From assembly GCA_964017155.1 (NCBI GenBank), contig OZ024866.1, positions 22,466,082 to 22,530,081 of the forward strand: 64,000 nucleotides of DNA, written 5' to 3'. A program made the position numbers and the translations under genes. The notes beneath the pieces are model-generated. The model saw only the letters and a list, made by a program, of their open reading frames with translations, was not told where the DNA came from and made no database searches. Below are positions 25,369-47,700 of this stretch, in pieces. This stretch comes from Oasisia sp. SBJ-2009 (Eukaryota > Annelida > Polychaeta > Sabellida > Siboglinidae). Each line of letters opens with the position of its first letter. Within the stretch, counting starts at the first letter, position 1.

Positions 25369-28300
25369 CATGCTGTCGGTCGCGAAGCGACAAAGACTGC
25401 TTCCATCACTTGACTCTTGCTCTCCATTTGTCTCTCTGCTGTGAGAGTGATGTCCAGGAGTCGATCTTTATGTCTCTCAGCTTCAGGTTTCTCTTGATGG
25501 TATCTTTGAACCGGAGACGAGGGCGCCCTCTCTTTCTGTGACCAGAAGACAGTTGGGAGTAGAGAACCTGCTTCGGTAGCCTGTCTGATGACATCCTCAT
25601 GAGGTGTCCAGTCCACCGGAGATTCTTTCTGATCAGAAGATCTTCCATAGATGGCAGCCCTGTCCGTTCGAGTATTTCCTTGTTTGTCACTTTGTCCATC
25701 CAGGTTATCCTCATGATCGAACGCAGATGTCGCATCATGAAGGCATGCAACTTTTTCACCTGTCGTCTGTACACTGTCCAGGCCTCGGCTCCGTATAGGA
25801 GGGTGGACAGCACAATTGCACGGTATATCTTGCCTTTAACCCGCATGGACACATGGTGGTTGTTCCAGAGTCTCTGGCGTAGTCGGCCGAAAGATGCACT
25901 AGCCTTGGCCATCCTCCTCTGTATTTCATCGTCAATGCATCCGTCACTTGATATAGTGCTTCCGAGGTAGGTGAATTCCATAACAGAGTTCAGCTTGTTT
26001 CCATCAACCATGATATCCTCCTCTCGGGTTCTTGTAGAGTTGGGTTGGTACAGCACCTCGGTCTTCTTGATGTTAATCTTCAGGCCGAACTTCTTTGACG
26101 CATTGGAAAAAGCATCCACTATTTTCTGGATCTCTTCAGCAGAGTGTGCAACCAGTGTCATCTGCGAATAGCAGCTCCCTCATCAGTATCCGTGTAGTCT
26201 TGGTCTTCGCTCTGAAGTGTGCGACATTGAATAGGTCAGCGCTCTGTCTGGACTGTATGTAGATGCCATCCCCCATGTCTCGGAAAGCATTGTCGAGCAT
26301 TGCTGATAGGAAGATGGAAAAGAGCGTGGGCGCCAGTACACAGCCTTGCTTGACCCCATTTGTGACCCTGAACGATTCCGAGACTTCCCCTCCAACATTA
26401 ACAGTCGCCATCATTCCGGTATGTAGTGCCTCGATCATTGTTGTGAACTTCTCTGGGCAGCCATACTTCTTCAGTAGCTGCCATAGTCCGGTCCTCCCAA
26501 CTGTATCGAACGCCTTACTGAAGTCGACAAATACCATGTACAGTGGTCGGTCCTGCTCAATGCACTTTTCTTGTAGTTGTCGGAGACAAAATATCATATC
26601 CACGGTGCTCCGGTTACCTCTGAAGCCACATTGTGTCTCCGGAACTACCTCTGGTGTTAGGTGGGTAGATAGTCTGTTGAGGAGGATCCTGGCGAAGATC
26701 TTGCCTGCTATGGAAAGAAGAGAGATTCCTCTATAGTTCCCACAGTCTGTTCGATCACCTTTCTTGTAGATGGTTATAATGCTTGCATCCTTCCATGCTT
26801 GTGGTACAGAACCCATCTCCCAGGCATTGGTGATTAGTTGGTGCAGTCTGCTGAACAGATTGTCTCCTCCATGCTTCCATACTTCTGCAGGAATTCCATC
26901 TCCTCCAGGTGCTTTGCCATCTTTCAGGCTGGCGATTGCTCTAGCCATCTCATCCATAGTTGGAATCTCATCAAGGCTTGTCTTGGTAATGCGCTGCGGG
27001 ATGTTGTCCAGAGCTTCGTGATCTATGTCGCCAGGGACGTTGAGTAGCTTCTGGAAGTGTTCACTCCATCTTGCCACAACTCTCTTGCTGTCAGAGAAGG
27101 TTTCCATTCCGTCTGTTGATTTTAGTTGAACAGGTCCCTTCTTTTTGGGTCCCCACACTTCCTTCAGTCCATTGTAGAAGCCCTTCATGTTGCTACTGTC
27201 GGCAGCTCTCTGCAGCTCCACTGCTTTCCTTTCCCACCAGTCCGACTTCAGTGCACGGGTGTGTTTTTGTAGCAGTCTGCAGGCATCTTTGTATGCTGCA
27301 GTGGTGGATCTAGTACTCCTGGTTTGCAACACTCTCTGGTGGGCTTGATCTCTTCTGCTCATAAGAGTCTGTAGCTCCTGGTCGTTGGGGTCGAACCAGT
27401 CCTGGTGTTTTCTGTCCGGCTTGCCAAGATATGTCTTGGCTGTGTTGTACACAACCTGCTGCAGAGCTGCCCATTCCTCGTCTGGTGTTGAGTTTTCCTT
27501 CTCCTCCCAATGGGCGAGAGCACTGTCCATCTCCTGCTCAAAACTCTCCCTATGGCTGATGGTACTTAGTTTTGCAGTGTTGAGCTTGGTCGGCTTATTT
27601 GTCCCTTGCCTGTTGTGCTTTTGTCGTATTCTGAAAGCCACTTTTGATCTCAGCATCTGGTGATCGGTCCAGCAGTTTGCTCCACGCATGGCTCGGGTGC
27701 TGTGGATGTCCATCTTATCCCGACACCTCGTGATGATGAAGTCGATCATATGCCAGTGTTTGGAACGAGGATGCATCCAGGTGGTCTTGCGTTCATCCTT
27801 CTGCTTGAACATGGTGTTCGTCACTATCAGTTCGAACTCAGAGCACAGAGCCAGTAGAAGTTCGCCATTGGAGTTGCATTTCCCAATCCCATGTTTGCCC
27901 ATGACCAAGGGCCACTTGTCATTGTCTCTTCCTATCCTCGCATTGAAGTCTCCTATCAGCAGTAGCTTATCGGTATGAGGGATGCCACTGAGCACACTTG
28001 TGAGCTGGTTGTAGAAGGCCTCCTTGTTTTCGTCTGGGTTTGTCATTGTCGGAGCATACACGTTGATAATTGTAGCAAAGTTGTCCTTGCTCAGAGGTAG
28101 TCTCATCGTCATGATTCTGTCACTTACTGGCCGTGGCATTTCTGTCAGCTTTGTGATGATATCCTTTTTGATAGCAAAGCCCACTCCGGCCTCCCTTCTT
28201 TCTCCTTCGGGTTTGCCACTCCAGAAGAAAGAGTATTCCAAGTCGTCGAGACTACCAGACTCTGAGAACCTTGTTTCACATAGGGCGGCGATGTCGATGT

Positions 28301-28640
28301 TGTATTTGGCAAGTTCCATTGCTACTAGTGCCGTACGTCTTTCTGGTCGGTTAGCTCCTTCTCGGTCGAGGAGAGTCCTGACGTTCCATTGTCCAATTGT
28401 CAGTAGTTGTCTTCTTTGTCTTCTTCTTCCTAGCTGATTTTCCACTGTCGACGGAAGATGAGGTCGAGCAGCGCGGTCCTTGGTAACCCGGGCGACGGCC
28501 GATCCGGTATCATGTTTCGTGCAGTTGTACATTTCATGGAAGCTGCTAGCAAAAACTTTTGAAGTACCGCTGGCTTTTGCAAGTTACTAGCGACACTCTC
28601 TCGGGGAACAAATAGAGGTCTCACACCGGCAAGAACATGT
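25369..28640 (-). mobile_element. Non-LTR retrotransposon with endonuclease-reverse transcriptase, near full length, frameshifted
   Basis: Minus strand. Frame one (28532-26136, 798 codons) holds an apurinic-type endonuclease (LLTIGQWNVRTLLD, ETRFSESG, GDFNARIG, SKHWHMIDFI, WTDHQM) and the reverse transcriptase fingers and palm (GDGIPAEVW, YKKGDRTDCGNYRGISLLS, FVDFSKAFD, GVKQGCVLAPTLF), and stops just after FADD. Frame two (26161-25406) resumes at LVAHSAEEIQK and gives the thumb and C terminus (EFTYLGSTISSDG, LLYGAEAWTVYRRQ, RWTGHLMRM, KRGRPRLRFKDTIKRNL). The related copy at 33.0 kb has five extra bases at this point, so the shift here is a 5-nt deletion. The 3' end has a short hairpin and an ATG-type tail. 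The true 5' end may extend to about 28,900. Clade (RTE- or CR1-like) is not assigned. Confidence 0.93.
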
Positions 28641-30043
28641 CAAGACAGGCGCAAACTATTTGTCCCTGCAGTGGCTGGTCGAGAGATGTTGGGAGTTCCA
28701 TACACCAACCGCCCTTGATGCTGCCACAGTGACATGGTTTTCTGTTTAGGGTTTGCTCCCTTAGCCTTCGGTTCTGACAAGAACCTATACCACAAGGCAG
28801 TGGTTTACAACTCTGCATGGCAGGGGCGTCAAACTCCCTGAGGTATTGCAATACCTGAGGTACTGCAATACCTGCATACCATAGAATGCTATCTAGGATC
28901 CTTGTATAGCACAGTATCCATTCCACAGGGTAGCGGTCTAAGTGTAAAGTATGTGTAGGGCACTTTCAGCAAGCCTATGGACTGAATACCGCGCTTTATA
29001 ATTATAAGAATCTGACTTGATGATTTGAACAGGGGTGATTCTTGAAGTACAAATGCTCAAATTGATTTATTTTAACTCAGATAGTTGGCGCATGTGTTAT
29101 AATAATGTTATACACTCTCTAAATTATAATGTGTACGTATAAACACCCATTTATGTACTTTATGTATTTGGCACTTACATTATATTTTTTATATAAAATT
29201 ATAATAAACACCTGTACGACACCGGCACAGGTACACGTGTGTGAGTGGGTGCGTGCATGCGTGGTGACGCGTTTGTGTGATTCTGCATATCTGTGGGAGT
29301 GTGTGCGTGCGGTAGGTTGTTGTACTGAGACACGATTTGGACAACACGAGGTAAACCTTCCATTTACATGGTTTCCTCTTATTTATTGCTTGAAATACAA
29401 ACGATTATACGTGAAGAGTAAATATGTCAACTTACTGCACAAATTGCTCCATCTAATAACAACTTTTATAACTAGGGCATAACTTAGTATCCAACATGGT
29501 TCCGAAAAACAGTACAAATAGAACATGACTTAACATTCCAAATGGTTCCATTATCAGACACCTGTATGTATAAGTAGAACATGAATTAACAATTCAAACG
29601 TCTCATCCACAAACATATATGACAAGATGATGAATTAACATCCCACATGATTTATAACACATACCTGTATTTACACTTTTTAGTATAACTAGAATACGAC
29701 CATTGACATAAAATGGTTCACCAAAACCAGCATAACTAGAACGTGCATACAAACATGCAAAATTGTTCACAAACTTGTAACTAGAACATTAATAAACATC
29801 AGTGATCCCACAACCTTATACTACAATAATCAGAGCATAACTGAACTGGTCACGTGCTTCATAAATCACAAACTTGATTTAACAATTCGTTACGATAGAA
29901 ACAATAGAAATGTAGCATCATTTTACATTTGTCAACTAATATATGCAAATAATCGTTATTATTAATGTAACTAGTATATCTGGAGCAAACCGTATTTTCT
30001 CTTCACCACGAAAGTGCCACGACGGAGCGGGTGAATTGTTCGT
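28640..30043. other. Intergenic DNA between LINE and lectin gene
   Basis: 28,840-28,880 holds a short duplication (GAGGTATTGCAATACCTGAGGTACTGCAATACCT). 28,935-29,020 resembles the SINE tail (AAGTGTAAAG, ACTGAATACCGCGCTTTATAA). The 29.1-29.5 kb open frame has no recognised similarity and looks incidental. 29,460-29,860 is a loose repeat of TAACTAGAACATGAATTAACA-type phrases. No gene is supported. Confidence 0.55.
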
Positions 30044-39112
<9,069 letters not shown>

Positions 39113-39324
39113 CTTTCGACCGCGAGTTGTCTTGTTCGAACAACAACGCTCTAAAACAGATTGCCATTGGTTATATCGTGTAACGTTGAAAGCTGCGTGA
39201 TTACTGTCAATGAGCCGCCAGTCAAACACTTTATTCCCGCTGGCGCTAGGTATTACTCAGAATGCATATATTTTACGGTCCCCCGTGACTTGTTTATAAA
39301 CTACCCCGACAACTACCTCACACA

Positions 39325-39414
39325 CACATACGCACGCACGCGCGCACGCACGCACGCACTCACTCACTCACGCACGCACGCACGCACGCACGCACGCACA
39401 CACAAACATACTCA

Positions 39415-39450
<36 letters not shown>

Positions 39451-39464
39451 CACTCACGCACGCA

Positions 39465-39520
<56 letters not shown>
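39325..39520. repeat. CGCA/CACT/CA microsatellite
   Basis: Alternating CGCA and CTCA blocks end in (CA)n, upstream of the lectin gene start codon. Confidence 0.95.
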
Positions 39521-39959
39521 ACGTCTTATCTCATTTGTAAATGATGACTACTCGAGGAAACGGGATTAAACTCAACTTTTGTAGGATCTTAAGACACACA
39601 GCTTGGCTTACTGCATAACAACACAAGTACGGTTTGGAGACTCCTCTAATACCATGCTAGTCGCTTTCGAGGAATTTTGAGGAAATTTCATGTACAAAAT
39701 TTTCTAAAACAAATTCTTCCAGAGAGAGAGAAACAAAACCCCAAAAAACAAACATAATTTAAGTTTAATTTAAAGATGCATGTGCGCAGCTGACATGGTT
39801 ATAGTATCTTTAGGCATTGTTTTAAATATTAATACAACATAAAGTTGTAAGGTGGTTTTTGATTCTTAATTTTGCATACATACATAAAAGTTTTGAATAT
39901 TGCATGCTACTTGATAATTTTGTAAGAAATACATTTTAACATACTTGGCAAGTCCCTGT

Positions 39960-41340
39960 GTACTATGTGAGATAATTTTTCTTTAACTGTTTCAGGTAAA
40001 TTGTTTAATAATAGTGGCAAAGAGTGCCTGAAGCATTTATTTGCAAAGGCATGTTTTACTTGATAAGTGTATATTTTGTTTTTGTCCTAGTATCATGACT
40101 ATGTACTTCAGATTTAAACGTAATCCTCCAATTATTTTTAATAGAATGGTAAGTCATGGTGTAGGTATTTATCGTAAAATTTTTATTGTTGTAATTTAAG
40201 GATGTCATCTACTTTTAATAAGCTAAATTTTTTATATAGTGGTTCAGTATGGGAAATATAGTTACTTAAAGTAATAATTCTCAGGTTTATTTTTATTCTA
40301 TTTGATTCAAAGCCCCATGCCATGATGCAATTGTGTGGCATTATTAATGAATTATAAAATATTTGTTTAATATCTAGGGGTAACATATGTTTCAATTTGT
40401 TTAAAATTCTAATTCCAACAAAAGCTTTGAGTCTTTTAAAGTAGGATGACAATTGTTCAAAAATGATGTGTTCAAGTACTTTTGAAACAGCTGGAAGAAG
40501 TGATATTGGCCCAAATTACTGAATACTGTTGGCTCACTCTTTTATAGACTGGGATTACCTTTGCACAGGGAATATTCACGTGGTAGCACTTGGTTTGTTA
40601 ATAATGCTAGATATTTGGTTAGTGCTGGTTCAAGAATGTTTAGCATTTTAGTAGAGAGACTATCATATCCATAGCTACTTTTGTTGGGTAAATTAATTAT
40701 TGTTCTCTTTATGACATCTTCTTCAACGTATTTAAATGTGAAGCTACTGTCTATTATTTTATTTAGATAATATGTATGTCCACGAGTTCCCTTACATTTA
40801 TTATTATTTGCCAGATTACTACCTGCATTGCTAAAAAATGCATTGAATTTATGTACAATTTATTCTTACCTCAAGATCTTACCTCAAGACCGGTCAGTAG
40901 TTGCCCAAACTGAGCAGTGAGACCGTCTCAAGATTTGTATTCTGAAGTTGTAGGTCTCTATTGATGTATTTGTTTTTTCATATATTTTATTTATATCCGG
41001 TTTGTCAAGGCTGGTGAATTTGAAAAGGTATAATTGTTCAGGTCTGGGTGACCTCTCCACTCTCTTCGGAGGCGTGATTTCAGTTTGTTATTTAAAATGT
41101 TTAGGAAATTATTTATTTGTTTTATGTCTAGACAGTATTTCATATATAATTTTCCACGTGTTTTTATATAGAATTTAAAATGATTAAAGCATTTGTCATA
41201 ATATAATTGTTTTGCTTTGAGAATACTTGTTTCCGAAATGCCATTGTACATTTTTAAATTGATCACTGGTATGCCATATTCGGAAGAATCAGGAGGGTTA
41301 GTGATTTTTAATTGTTTGTAAAGTTTATCTCTGTAAAGAC
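39960..41340 (-). mobile_element. Decayed CR1-like LINE with internal deletion
   Basis: Three minus-strand pieces lie in order. 41266-40991 encodes the endonuclease-RT linker (YYDKCFNHFKFYIKTRGKLY). 40870-40455 encodes fragments of the RT fingers (AKVIPVYK-like and SKVLEHIIFEQL). 40452-40183 encodes the RT C terminus (FVGIRILNKLKHMLPLDI, IFYNSLIMPHNCIMAWGF, YISHTEPLYKKFSLLKV). The piece after IFEQL continues straight into the C-terminal part, so the palm with the catalytic aspartates is deleted. Frames are broken elsewhere. The YNS...PH..Y..WG and HTEPLFK motifs are typical of CR1/L2 elements. Confidence 0.72.
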
Positions 41341-43675
41341 TGTATTATCCATGTAGAATTGTTATGCTTGTATTTTTTTATTTCACTCATTTGCTAGTCA
41401 AACATTTGTTTTTAGCTTGGTTTATTTAATACCCGTACTAAGTTCCACCCTGCACCTTTCCAGCGTCATTTCACCAAAAAATATCAAGATCAGCAGTCAA
41501 TGACAATGTCAATGAGTCAACTCGATAATAATGTCATGACGTGTTTCATTGCAAACAAATAAATTCACGCAATGAATAAAGCGTAACCTCTTCCCCCATA
41601 ACAGATGCAGCCTATACTTATTAATACTAAGAAACTATAAGTGTTACTAATTGGATGATTGTGTATTTTTTTGAGCAGTATTCTACATTTCAACCAAAAT
41701 CAACAACCAAATTTATACTTACTGTTGCGTTGGCTCCTGCTTAGCAAATGTTGTGGCACATGCTACATTTTTCCCGCCAGGAAAATATTTGCATACAACA
41801 CTTTTTCGTGATCACGTGAGTCAACATACTGTCTTTTATTGAGGTCACAAAATACGCGTTGACTGCACGTTTCGTACAACAGAGGCACAACTTAAATTTG
41901 TTTAATAACTAACCACACTAACACACGACAATGTCAGATGTGTTAAACTTGCACTAGTCAATATATTTTGGTCTGATTCTTAACGATAACAAGACCAACA
42001 TAATTATTTGGATACGAAATGATAGTGGGCTTTCAAATGGATTAACATTTTGGTGAATATATGGGACATTTAAACTCTTTTTGGGTTTTTGTCTTATTCC
42101 TGTCACCTGTGCGAGTTGCACAGCGAGTAGATATGCAACCCGATGGTATGTCTAGATATTTCATTTGTATATTCACAATATAATTGGTCAATCGGATCAT
42201 GTTTATGAGTGCCTACCAGTTACAAGTTATAATCTACAGGTAATTGCAATTGAAACAGTTATATGGTATTGCTTGGTTTGGTAATTAAAACGGTTTTGTA
42301 AAATGCGGTAATTAAAAGGTGAACTTATAAACATAATCTACTAAATTATGTTCTTGTATCACAGTATGCCATAGTTTATATAGTTATTGTCAAGCAACAA
42401 GCTACTTATATAGCCTACATTATTTAAATATAATTCCCTTCGAATATTTTAATCAGTCGGAAACTAGAACTATCAGTAATATTATAATTGATGTGGCCTG
42501 TCCCCGATTAGATCCAGTCTCGCGGAATCTCGTATCGTGACACACTATTCGGCAGATGGCGACACTGGATATGGCGTTTGACCCAATTTTACGGCGTCCG
42601 TATTGTTGTTTCCATGCCATTTCAACAAGAATAGCGGCAGTGGATGCGAAGCCGTAATGTGATTCTGAATTAATCTATGTTCTAAGACAACATGTAAGTA
42701 AAATCGTGCCATATAGCTTGAGGATATAACTGATAGTAGTGTAAATGCTAGATTATCTATAATTAACGGCACATTATTTGTAGCAAGGATATAAACTTAA
42801 TTTCTAGTATAACACTACAGCGACGCCGATACGTCGTTGCCGTTGCCGTTGGCCTTTGCCATGGCATGGGCCATGGAACTTGGTTTTGGAAGGGAAGCCT
42901 GTCCTAGAAGCCAGTGACACATTTCACACTGTTGAAGTACCCACATACCCACCTCAGTGTCACACTACATTGAAGTAAAAAAGTTTTTTACAAATAGATC
43001 TGACAAATAATAAGGTTATAGCAGTTTGCAAGTGCATTTCAGTTGAGTGATCCAGATCCGGTATGAACGTGTGCTATCCAGCAGGCTGTTCAAGGGTCAC
43101 AAATTTTGTATGATTTTTTGAAAGTTAAAATTGCCATAAGTTTTGAATACATAAAGATATTTAAATGCTGTAAATGGCAACTTCTTACCTATTAGACATA
43201 CAACCAACATTCACCATCATAAACTTGGTAAGTTATTTTATACTTTTTTGCAGTTCCCTAGCTTTAGGCCTATAAAAATGCAGTCTAACAATACGTGAAA
43301 GAACATCACATATAACGCCTTTCTTGAGCTGTGACTGGGTGTTTAATGTTCAAACAAAACTATGAAAGGGACATGTCTAAATCAATACAAACACACCAGG
43401 CCAAAACCATCCTTCAGGATATTGTGCCAAAAGCAGCAACACAAATAGCCGTCCACCCTTCCCACTCTACCCCCACTGCTCATTCATCTGAAACATTAGG
43501 CAATTATAGTCAAGTGCCAATCGTTAAGAATAAATTTAAATAATGTTCAACTTGTGAATATATATTAATTATTTAAATCTTTACAAATATACATGTGCAC
43601 ATCTTGTTATTATTACTGACAAATCAGGGTTTGGTGTTTTCAGTTTTCCAAGCAAGTAATTGATAGACAACGGCC

Positions 43676-44744
43676 ATGTCCCGATACCAGGCAGAGAATG
43701 TGATCAGGAACATCATCCGTAAGATTGCGCAGGCATGTGCAAGCAAAGGCCAGGTTGTGTCAGAGACTCTGGTTGCCTTCATGGTAAGTGGCTGTACTGT
43801 GTACTCTGTCCAAGTTTTGATACTATTGCATTTGCTTTGTACATATTAGAGTTTAACAGTGCATAGTGTGATTGGTACAATTTCAGACATTAAAGTGGTG
43901 ACTACAAGTATATATGTTAGACTATCTTTGATGCTATTCACTCCTAGCTCCTTTCTGATATCCACACTCTTTACTTTGTCACTTAGTATTACATGTTTAA
44001 TTCTTCTCAACAACATCATCTCTGTTTTCTCGAGAATCTGTTCTTCGTTCTTTCCAACAGTCGACCATTCTGTTCCATACATTAGTACTGGTCTAATGAC
44101 AGTCATGTAGAGCTTGATCTTAAATTTTCTTGGCATTTTCTTGTCACTGATAACTCCAGATAGGTCTTTCCACTTTTTCCACGCTGCACCACTCTTACTG
44201 CTTCCTATGATCCTCCTTCTTCACTGATGGTGACACCTAAATATTTGAATTTTTTTCACCTGTCTGAGGCTCGTGTTTTGGGTGTCTTTGATGTTTGCTT
44301 TTGTTCCACTCCTGCTACTGACCATCACTTCCGTTTTCCCGGTGTTGTCCCTTACTCTCCATCCCAATATGTCAACCAAGCCATCTCGTCTGCACCTCCT
44401 CCACTGTATCTGTTACTACTGCCAGATCGTCAGCAAACAGCAATTCACATGGCAGCCTGCACTTGAACACTTCGCTGATGACATCTAGTACTATAATAAA
44501 CAGGAATGGGCTTAGCCCTGATCCCTGGTGTAGGCAAAGTTTGATAGAAAATTCATCAGTTCTGCCCTGCGTGGTTTTCACTACTGTTGATGCTCCATGG
44601 TATGTTGCTTCTACCAGCCTCACTAGCTTCTCTGGGACCCCTCTCCTTCTCAGACACCAATACACCAGATCCCTGGGCACCCTGTCATATGCTTTTTCCT
44701 AATCTAATATACAGCCTGTATATATATGTATATGTATGTATATA

Positions 44745-44787
<43 letters not shown>

Positions 44788-47700
44788 CCAATCATTAATG
44801 GGATATGCACAATTATTATAGAATAGCTGATTTTTTCTTTAGTCTCTGTATAATGTAATTATACTTAGTATAATTTTGATTATAATTATACTCTTGCAGG
44901 TGAAGGCTGCAGTGTTGGATCCAGCTAATGAGTTCAATGTTGATCGCATACTCACTAAAAGTGATGTTACGAAATTAGTCAAGGTAAGTACGCAGGGTAT
45001 TGATAGAGGCTACAGTTAAAGAACGCCACATCTCTTTTGCATTTTATTGAATTAACTGAAGTAACTGCAGTGCTACGGGATGGTTCAGATTGCTTTGATT
45101 TTGGAAGACTGTCATCCAGTCCAAACTGCCTAGATGGTACAAGGAAGTTGGCTAATAAAGAATCCAACGTTTTGAAATATTGCCAGTTTTGCTCTCAGCA
45201 CATTCACACTGCCACCATTTGCATAGGCAATATATAATTTCTCAATGTATTAATTTTTCTACCGTAACTGAGAATTACTATTTTTGTAATCTAATCTACG
45301 GTTTTCATTCACTAGCAGCAACTCCTTGTCATGACTTTCACCAAAATTCTTTGTATAGTTTTAATTTAATAATGATAGTTAATTATATTTAAATTCCTGC
45401 ATTATAGACTTTTATATAATGATTGTTAGCAGTACATTATATAATTTCAAAATATGAAGTAAACATTTTATAAAATATATTCTGAAACAAGAATATTTAT
45501 TAATGATCAATTCGATTTGTTATGTAATTGTTTTTCGTAAACTTTGACCTTCACGATGTGATGCCATCTGCAGTGACCTGCCTGTGTTACAGATCTGTGT
45601 TAACCGTCTGCTGGACACAGCGTCACCCTCTTTGGACACAATCAAACTACAAGTCTACTTCGACATGAACTACACATCGCGAGGTTTGATCAATCCCTCA
45701 GTTGTTGCGTGGAATCTCTCTAGTAATTAAAGGAGACACCAGTGCGTTTGAACATGACAATACGACACCAGTATTCAACGACTTGACAGTTTTGCTCAGG
45801 AGCTTCACCTACAGATCATCCTCATGCACCAATTTTAATATATCACTATTATTTTCCTTTTTACACTAATAATTATATCAATGATTGCGGTATCCATAAA
45901 AACACATGATTACAATTTTTATTATTGATAGGAATAAGACTTCTTTCTGTGAATTTAGCAAACGTATGATCTTCATGCTCCTTTATTGAAATAACTGCAC
46001 ATATAACTTCATATGTTCTTTTACTTACATTTCGACTCATCAATGATCCTGATTTGCAAGGTGCTAAAATAATACAAGGAGAGCATATTAACCAATTTTG
46101 CCTACTGAGACTGTCAGTGCTACCAAATTGTGTTTTGTTATTTTATCAGATACTGTTACATCCACATTTCTACAACTTCGATCAAATATACAATTCACAA
46201 TAATAAAACTTAAAATTATTACTATAAAAATAATTGATTTTGAGTGCATATTTATGAATCATTAGAACCAATCTCTCAATACTTGAGTTATTTGTGGGTG
46301 TCAGTTCCACTACCGTATTATTCCAGCGGACTACCTTGCCGAGCACAGACGGGTGCTAAACTCGCGTCTTCAGCCTATTATCCGGGAGATCACCGATTGT
46401 CGCGCCCGCACTCGGGAGGAGCTCGAGAGTCTCTACCGCAGGATAGTCTCGTTCATCTTACTGAGATCTGGCCTCGGCAGCCCCACGGACATCGCTGTAG
46501 TGAGAGAGGCCACAGGTAGGACCCACGGACATCGCTGTAGTGAGAGAGGCCACAGGTAGGACCCATGGCCATCGCTGTAGTGAGAGAGGCCACAGGTAGG
46601 ACCCACGGACATCGCTGTAGTGAGAGAGGTTACAGGTAGGACCCATGGACATCGCTGTAGTGAGAGAGGTTACAGGTAGGACCCATGAACATCGCTGTAG
46701 TGAGAGAGGCTACAGGTAAGGCCCATTGACATCACTGTAGTGAGAGAGGTTACAGGTAGGACCCATGGACACCGCTCTAGTGAGAGAGGTTACAGGTAGA
46801 ACCCATGGACATGGCTGTAGTGAGACAGGTTACATGTATGACCCATGTACATCGCTGTAGTGAGGGAGGTTACAGGTAGGACCCATGGACATCGCTGTAG
46901 TGAGAGAGGTTACGGGTAGGACCCACGGACATCGCTGTAGTGAGTCAGGTTACAGGTATGACCCATGTACATCGCTGTAGTGAGAGAGGCCACAGGTAGG
47001 ACCCACGGACATCGCTGTAGTGAGAGAGGTTACAGGTATGACCCATGGCCATCGCTGTAGTGAGAGAGGTTACAGGTAAGACCCATTGACATCGCTGTAG
47101 TGAGACAGGTTACAGGTAGGACCCATGGACACCGCTGTAGTGAGAGAGGCCACATGTAGGACCCATGGACACCGCTGTAGTGAGAGAAGCCACAGGTAGG
47201 ACCCACGGACATCGCTGTAGTGAGAGAGGCCACAGGTAGGACCCATGGACATCGCTGTAGTGAGACAGGTTACAGGTATGACCCATGGACATCGTTGTAG
47301 TGAGAGTGGTTACAGGTAGGACCCATGGACACCGCTGTAGTGAGAGAGGTTACAGGTATGACCCATGGCCATCGCTGTAGTGAGAGAGGTTACAGGTAAG
47401 ACCCATTGACATCGCTGTAGTGAGACAGGTTACAGGTAGGACCCATGGACATCGCTGTAGTGAGAGTGGTTACAGGTAGGACCCATGGACACCGCTGTAG
47501 TGAGAGAGGCCACAGGTAGGACCCATGGACACCGCTGTAGTGAGAGAGGTTACAGGTAGGACCCATGGATATCGCTGTAGTGAGAGAGGCCACAGGTAGG
47601 ACCCATGGACATCGCTGTAGTGAGAGTGGTTACAGGTAGGACCCATGGACACCGCTGTAGTGAGAGAGGCCACAGGTAGGACCCATGGACACCGCTGTAG

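Larger units (their letters stand above)
39113..43675. other. Intergenic region between lectin gene and CFAP206
   Basis: Contents in order: a compound CGCA/CA microsatellite (39325-39520); a dispersed repeat (39530-39580) whose reverse complement lies at 59,938; a decayed CR1-like LINE (39,960-41,340); then AT-rich DNA without a supported gene (41.4-43.6 kb). The small frames at 42545 and 43331 match nothing I recognise. The CFAP206 promoter presumably lies in the last few hundred bases. Confidence 0.6.

Noticed and set aside
26263..28437. Plus-strand frames of 80-157 codons over the LINE
   Set aside because: Antisense shadows of the endonuclease-reverse transcriptase frame, which has clear motifs on the minus strand.
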